From NCBI RefSeq assembly GCF_016801865.2, contig NC_068937.1, forward strand, positions 8,202,207 through 8,266,206: DNA of 64,000 bases, given 5' to 3'. Made by a program: the position numbers and the translations under genes. This DNA is from Culex pipiens pallens. Its lineage: Eukaryota; Arthropoda; Insecta; Diptera; Culicidae. Shown piece after piece: positions 58,410-64,000 of the stretch; positions within the stretch are counted from its first letter, which is position 1, and the number at the start of each line of letters is the position of its first letter. The notes beneath the pieces were generated by a model that was not told the DNA's origin, did not search any database, and worked only from the letters and a program-made list of their open reading frames with translations.

Positions 58410-58845
58410 GCTTTGGAATCGTCAGGATGTCTACTTGAAGGAGAAAATATGCAAATTAGTGTATTTGGGCAGGGCACGGGGGAGAGGGGCTGAACGAAAA
58501 AAATATCATAGCAAAATGTGTTACAGTAAATTTGTAAAATTTATATCTCATGCAAAACATGACCAAAACTCAAAGTTAAATAGTGTTTTCGAAAGGTCTT
58601 TATCTAAACTTAGCGTAAAAAATATAAAAAGAGTACGTTTTCAACAAAGTTTTACTAAAAGGGTGGTAAACTTATATTGTTCTATATACTTACTCCAGAA
58701 AGAGAACAAAAAACATAACTTTTCATCAGAAACATAATTATGCAATACATCTAACTCCTCAAAATTTCATGAATAGTCGTTCTGTTTCAAAACTGAACCG
58801 ATTTAGCTAACCTGGTTCATCCAAAGAACATAAAATATCAAAAAA
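58410..58845. other. AT-rich DNA inside the 4.7-kb unit
   Basis: The 109-codon frame at 58408-58737 is Lys/Ser-rich and unrecognised; I do not call it a gene. Confidence 0.3.
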
Positions 58846-58849
58846 ATTA

Positions 58850-60950
58850 AAGAATTTAAAGAATTTCAAAAATTAAAAGAATTTAAAAAATTTAAAGAAT
58901 TTGAAGAATTCAAAGAATTTAACGAATTTAAAGAATTTAAAGAATTTAAAGAATTTAAAGAATTTAAAGAATTTAAAGAATTTAAAGAATTTAAAGAATT
59001 TAAAGAATTTAAAGAATTTAAAGAATTTAATGAATTTAAAGAATTTAAAGAATTTAAAGAATTTAAAGAATTTAAAGAATTTAAAAAATTTAAAGAATTT
59101 AAAGAATTTAAAGAATTTAAAGAATTTAAAGAATTTAAAGAATTTAAAGAATTTAAAGAATTTAAAGAATTTAAAGAATTTAAAGAATTTAAAGAATTTA
59201 AAGAATTTAAAGAATTTAAAGAATTTAAAGAATTCAAAGAATTTAAAAAATTTAAAGAATTTAAAGAACTTAAAGAATTTAAAGAATTTAAAGAATTTAC
59301 AGAATTTAAAGAATTTAAAGAATTTAAAGAATTTAAAGAATTTAAAGAATTTAAAGAATTTAAAGAATTTATAGAATTTAAAGAATTTAAAGAATTTAAA
59401 GAATTCTAAAAATTTTAAGAATTTAAAGAATTTAAAGAATTTAAAGAATTTAAAGAATTTAAAGAATTCTAAAAATTTTAAGAATTTTAAGATTTTTAAG
59501 AATTTTAAGAATTTTAAGAATTTTAAGAATTTTAAGAATTTTAAGAATTTTAAGAATTTTAAGAATTTTAAGAATTTTAAGAATTTTAAGAATTTTAAGA
59601 ATTTTAAGAATTTTAAGAATTTTATGAATTTTATGAATTTTAAGAATTTTGAGAATTTAAAGAATTTAAAGAATTTAAAGAATTTAAAGAATTTAAAGAA
59701 TTTAAAGAATTTAAAGAATTTAAAGAATTTAAAGAATTTAAAGAATTTAAAGAATTTAAAGAATTTAAAGAATTTAAAGAATTTAAAGAATTTAAAGAAT
59801 TTAAAGAATTTAAAGAATTCAAAGAATTTAAAGAATTTAAAGAATTTAAAGAATTTAAAGAATTTAAAGAATTTAAAGAATTTAAAGAATTTAAAGAATT
59901 TAAAGAATTTAAAGAATTTGAAGAATTTAAAGAATTTAAAGAATTTAAAGAATTTAAAGAATTTAAAGAATTTAAAGAATTTAAAGAATTTAAAGAATTT
60001 AAAGAATTTAAAGAATTTAAAGAATTTAAAAAATTTAAAGAATTTAAAGAATTTAAAGAATTTAAAGAATTTAAAGAATTTAAAGAATTTAAAGAATTTA
60101 AAGAATTTAAAGAATTTAAAGAATTTAAAGAATTTAAAGAATTTAAAGAATTTAAAGAATTTGAAGAATTTAAAGAATTTAAAGAATTTAAAGAATTTAA
60201 AGAATTCAAAGAATTTAAAGAATTTAAAGAATTTAAAGAATTTAAAGAATTTAAAGAATTTAAAGAATTTAAAGAATTTAAAGAATTTAAAGAATTTAAA
60301 GAATTTAAAGAATTTAAAGAATTTAAAGAATTTAAAGAATTTAAAGAATTTGAAGAATTTAAAGAATTTAAAGAATTTAAAGAATTTAATGAATTTAAAG
60401 AATTTAAAGAATTTAAAGAATTTAAAGAATTTAAAGAATTTAAAGAATTTAAAGAATTTAAAGAATTTAAAGAATTTAAAGAATTTAAAGAATTTGAAGA
60501 ATTTAAAGAATTTAAAGAATTTAAAGAATTTAAAGAATTTAAAGAATTTAAAGAATTTAAAGAATTTAAAGAATTTAAAGAATTTAAAGAATTTAAGAAT
60601 TTAAAGAATTTAAAGAATTTAAAGAATTTAAAGAATTTAAAGAATTTAAAGAATTTAAAGAATTTAAAGAATTTAAAGAATTTAAAGAATTTAAAGAATT
60701 TAAAGAATTTAAAGAATTTAAAGAATTTAAAGAATTTAAAGAATTTAAAGAATTTAAAGAATTTAAAAGAATTTAAAGAATTTAAAGAATTTAAAGAATT
60801 TAAAGAATTTAAAGAATTTAAAGAATTTAAAGAATTTAAAGAATTTAAAGAATTTAAAGAATTTAAAGAATATAAAGAATTCAAAGAATTTAAAGAATTT
60901 GAAGAATTTAAAGAATTTAAAGAATTTTAAAGGTTTAAAGAACTTAAAAA
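58850..60950. repeat. (TTTAAAGAA)n 9-bp satellite, 2.1 kb, with a TTTTAAGAA block
   Basis: About 230 copies. From about 59475 to 59650 the unit is ttttaagaa (about 18 copies), then it returns to tttaaagaa. A compound junction gaattctaaaaattttaaga is present twice (about 59402 and 59466). Single-base slips at about 60596 and 60766 shift the register. It gives open frames of over 300 codons on both strands (Leu-Lys-Asn and Asn-Ser-Leu repeats) that are artefacts. Confidence 0.97.
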
Positions 60951-60964
60951 ATTAAAGAATTTAA

Positions 60965-61226
60965 AAATTTTATAGATTTTTAGATTTATAGATTTACAGA
61001 TTTTTAGATTTTTAGATTTTCAGATTTTTAGATTTTTAGATTTTCAGATTTTTAGATTTTTAGATCTTTAGATTTTTAGATTTTTAGATTTTTAGATTTT
61101 TAGATTTTTAGAATTTTAGATTTTTAGATTTTTAGATTTTTAGATTTTTAGATTTTTAGATTTTTAGATTTTTAGATTTTTAGATTTTTAGATTTTTAGA
61201 TTTTTAGATTTTTAGATTTTTACATT
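60965..61226. repeat. (ATTTTTAG)n 8-bp satellite
   Basis: About 30 copies, adjoining the 9-bp array and ending 25 bp before a splice-acceptor-like pyrimidine tract. Confidence 0.93.
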
Positions 61227-61250
61227 TTAACTTATTCCTTTCTTCTGCAG

Positions 61251-62045
61251 GGGTTGCTAGACGATCATGAGATTTGCTTGGTGCATGCAGCTCGTGTCAT
61301 TCCTTGTGGTCTAATTCGATGACCATTACCCGTTGTCGTTGTCCAGAGACCGCAACCATGTTGTTGGTTGATTGCGGCGACGTCGTCGGCGTTGGAAGTA
61401 GTCAGGGGTCTGCTCTTGGTGGCGAGGAAAAGCTACTGGGACCCCGACGTGTGTCCCAATCCAACTGTGTCCCATAATCTGCTGGAAGTAAGTAGTCTTA
61501 AGATATATTCATGTTTCATCAGGCTAACCACCACTTTCTACAGGTCGGAGTCCTCCATCTATTCGGCGACTCCAAGCAGTATCTTCCAAAATGCCGATTG
61601 TCAAGGCGCCTGCTGTTCGCTCATGTCTGACTAACCGGACTTCTTTGAGCTGATGCTGCGCACCGACGCGGTCACTCTGACTTCGCCCGATGAGTACGTC
61701 GCATATGATTCGCTCCAAGTGCTGATCTAAAAAGGCAGCGGGTAAGTTTCTCAAGCTCAAACTCATTTGTACATTCACTAATCTCTCTCCTAATCCATTC
61801 AGCTCTTTGAACATCAGAAATGCCAGCGGATTTTTGGATGCCAGCTCATCACGGCTACAAACCACCTGCTTACACTGCGCGAATACTTAAGGGCTCCGCT
61901 TCGTCGGTCCAGAAGTGATTCTGTCCTCGCCAAAGGAGTTCGTCAACCCGACTACGCAGCGAAACCGACAAGCCTCGTTCCGGCATCAATTTGGATGTTA
62001 GACCGTCCGCATGTGCTGGCCCAAACTGACGGAATTTACCACTAG
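61251..62045 (+). pseudogene. Broken multi-exon gene remnant with intact splice sites
   Basis: Acceptor CTTTCTTCTGCAG ends at 61250. Exon 61251-61487 is followed by a 56-nt intron with GTAAGT and TTCTACAG. Exon 61544-61741 is followed by a 61-nt intron with GTAAGT and ATTCAG. The last exon, 61803-62045, is open for 80 codons (LFEHQKCQRIFGCQLITATN and on) to TAG, with AATAAA-like signals near 62115 and 62124. Intron sizes are typical for Diptera. The middle exon has stops in all three frames; broken pieces FFELMLRTDAVTLTSPDEYV and SESSIYSATPSS look protein-like. Gene family not recognised. It may be a captured host gene fragment or a non-coding transcript. Confidence 0.5.
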
Positions 62046-62411
62046 TCTCTTAGATTTTAATCCTCATTAAACCTAAATCGAGTGTACACGTTTGTGTGCA
62101 ACTAAATTTTTGAAAATAAAAGAAATTTTATGCAAATAAATAGTTTTCTAATATGATTTACTATTCCGAAACAGTTTTGAACAATAACGGCCAATTTGAA
62201 AAGCAAAATATCGACGCTATATCGATGCTTTGCAAAATGCATACATTTAGGCGCATTCTAACCGTGAAATTGATGTTGCCGAAATCGACAACATTTTTTA
62301 TCGATTTCGTTGCAATTGTTACCGGACGACTGGTCGAAAACATTCCGAAACGAATCTTAGAACGAATCGACAACAATGTTGTCGATTTCGCGGACAGGAT
62401 TTCTATCCGTG

Positions 62412-64000
62412 TACACTTTTATCAGCAACCACGCACTTGACTCACTACACTGCACTAATTTTCACAGCAGTGAAGACACGTTTTCGAAGAAGGTTCATTG
62501 AATTTGAAGTCCGTAATAGAAGCGTCAGTTCAAATTCTGGTTGTTTCAAATCGTCTCACCATTAGTTTGAAAGATCGTGAACTCCGTGCTCAACCTGGTT
62601 CACCTTTTCTTTGAGTCACGTTGTATTTCCAAACTCCTCCGTTTAGTAATTACCCTCGGCCGCTTCAACTCAAGCTCAGAACAAAAGATCACCAATCTTC
62701 TGCACCATCTTCACAGAGGGGACTAGTCTTAGACCATCAATTACGCGTTGAACTGTCTTCTAACCCCGATTGGTTCACTGCAAAACATGCCCAAAGGTCA
62801 GAGATGAGTCTGCTGATCTCTTGGTGCCGTCATGCGACGAATGCAATTTCTTCAATGCACTTGCAACGCAACTTGATTTGCCCCATTGATCACACATCCA
62901 TTGAAGCTGGAGGTGAGGAAACGCCTGAATCGCTTCTTTTGCAATTCGATTGCAGTCTTCTGAACACAGGAACGAGGTCAAAGCTGTAAAAGCAATCGAG
63001 ATGCAAAGTACAAATTCAGAAGCACCTTTTGAGTCGTTTTATAGCTCGTTGTGACAGTGCTGCCACCTACGACTACGATGTAACTTCTCAGTTGAAAGTG
63101 ATCGGAGCTGTTGAAGAGATCAGTTGGAGGTCGAGATGATTGATCTTTTACAATGTATATGACTGGCGTTTAGCTCTGACGTTAATGTCTAATGAGAAAC
63201 TGACTGTTCACGATATTGAAATGCATCTGGAATATTGAATGACTCGACTTCATAACATAACTAACAAGAGAAGCTTCTTACCTCACTACATCAAATCGCT
63301 TTTCATGATTTATAGATACCATGCCATACTTTCCTAAGTTAACCAGTAGAGGAAGAAAACCAAGTCATTGGCATGTGCAGCAAGTTGTACGCGACTCAAC
63401 CTAATAGAGGATACTGAGGTATCTTAAAATCGAAACGAACACAATCCACCTTAAATTACGTTTTCTTCATGTGAAAATTACGCCATTAGCGCCATCAGCA
63501 GTAGCAACTCGTTCGCGGAGAATCGCATGAATTGCATAAATCGAGTTGGTGGAAAACTGCACCGCATCTAATGACGTAGCTTCAACTCGAGGTGCTCCAC
63601 ATATGTCCGACCCGTCGTGGTGTGGCCAATCGGGGGGAGGAACCAGTACCAGCTATGTATCAGGTAAAGGGTCCAGAACTGGTTAGACCCACGTCAATCG
63701 ATATGGCTCTAATCTGCGTTTCGAAATTGGGGTAATTATCTGGTTGTTCAAAGTGCAGCAAATCATAAAATGGTACCGAGCTTTGAGCGTAATTATGGAG
63801 GTTCGAACGAGCACGTTCCACTTTACTACAAAGTCCATATTGTCCCTTATTAAGGCTGTTTGATTTATTAAGAATTTGACTTCCCTAAGACCCTAACGCT
63901 CGACTCTGACTGCTTGCTTTCAATCTCCGAAGAAAATCCAATCAGCGTTAAATTTCACGTCCGTCATGGCTTGAGCCAAGACGTTCCACCAAGTCACTCA
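62412..64000. other. Right flank, nothing recognised
   Basis: Moderate-GC sequence with short frames (62621-62989 is the longest, Ser/Leu-rich, no domain). It may contain decayed exons or an old retroelement. I see no splice pattern or motif I can defend. Confidence 0.35.

Larger units (their letters stand above)
57714..62411. mobile_element. 4.7-kb unit bounded by perfect 21-bp inverted repeats and TA
   Basis: CACGGATAGAAATCCTGTCC(G) at 57714-57734 is matched exactly in reverse at 62391-62411, and TA lies outside both ends. Subterminal regions on both sides are related (gaaaacatt, gtcgacgaaatcg words). The flanks join into a sequence like 56410-56640. No transposase was found. Interior: GC-rich leader at 57.85-58.3 kb, satellites at 58.85-61.23 kb, and a broken multi-exon gene at 61.25-62.05 kb. 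Two independent MITE insertions cannot be ruled out. Confidence 0.6.

Noticed and set aside
58866..60884. 326- and 414-codon Leu-Lys-Asn and Asn-Ser-Leu repeat ORFs
   Set aside because: Satellite artefacts on both strands; register changes at single-base slips.

Overview
The window is eukaryotic nuclear DNA and most resembles a culicine mosquito genome (Culex-like). It is very AT-rich, has multi-kilobase introns around a few GC-rich exons, and is packed with small DNA transposons, foldback elements and simple satellites. It also carries a Jockey-clade non-LTR retrotransposon and a tRNA-derived SINE. The species assignment is inference; no search was run.

Host gene content. One multi-exon gene can be assembled by eye on the minus strand. 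Six exons (31602-30799, 26956-26641, 21453-20174, 15098-14408, 14356-14260, 14196-14001) have GT/AG borders and reading phases that agree at all five junctions. They join to 1,128 codons including the stop. The C-terminal part is a complete RhoGAP domain with an arginine finger. The upstream part is acidic and low-complexity and carries repeated Ile-Tyr-Glu-Asn type motifs. Upstream exons are unresolved; phase-compatible candidates lie at 55.1-55.3 kb and 55.9-56.0 kb. The large third exon and its flanking intron occur a second time at 746-2013, intact and in frame, but downstream of the gene's stop codon. This is a recent segmental duplication or an assembly/haplotype duplicate.

Layout. 0-0.3 kb: GC-rich piece ending in poly(A). 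0.3-3.65 kb: duplicate copy A. 3.7-13.9 kb: intergenic, full of nested MITEs and truncated retro-insertions. 13.9-15.1 kb: RhoGAP exons. 15.6-19.1 kb: tandem repeat fields in an intron. 19.1-24 kb: duplicate copy B with exon 3. 24-31.6 kb: introns plus exons 2 and 1. 31.85-37.1 kb: a 9-bp satellite split by an intact retrotransposon. 38.7-40.6 kb: more 9-bp satellites. 41.2-51.6 kb: foldback elements and a four-level transposon nest. 52.9-53.1 kb: SINE. 55-57.4 kb: possible 5' exons and promoters. 57.7-62.4 kb: a 4.7 kb unit bounded by perfect inverted repeats, holding a 2.1 kb (TTTAAAGAA)n array and a broken multi-exon gene. 62.4-64 kb: nothing recognised.

The clearest biology is the RhoGAP gene, presumably a regulator of a Rho-family GTPase, and the density of transposon-in-transposon insertions. 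Several of these can be validated inside the window because an uninterrupted paralogous copy shows the empty site.
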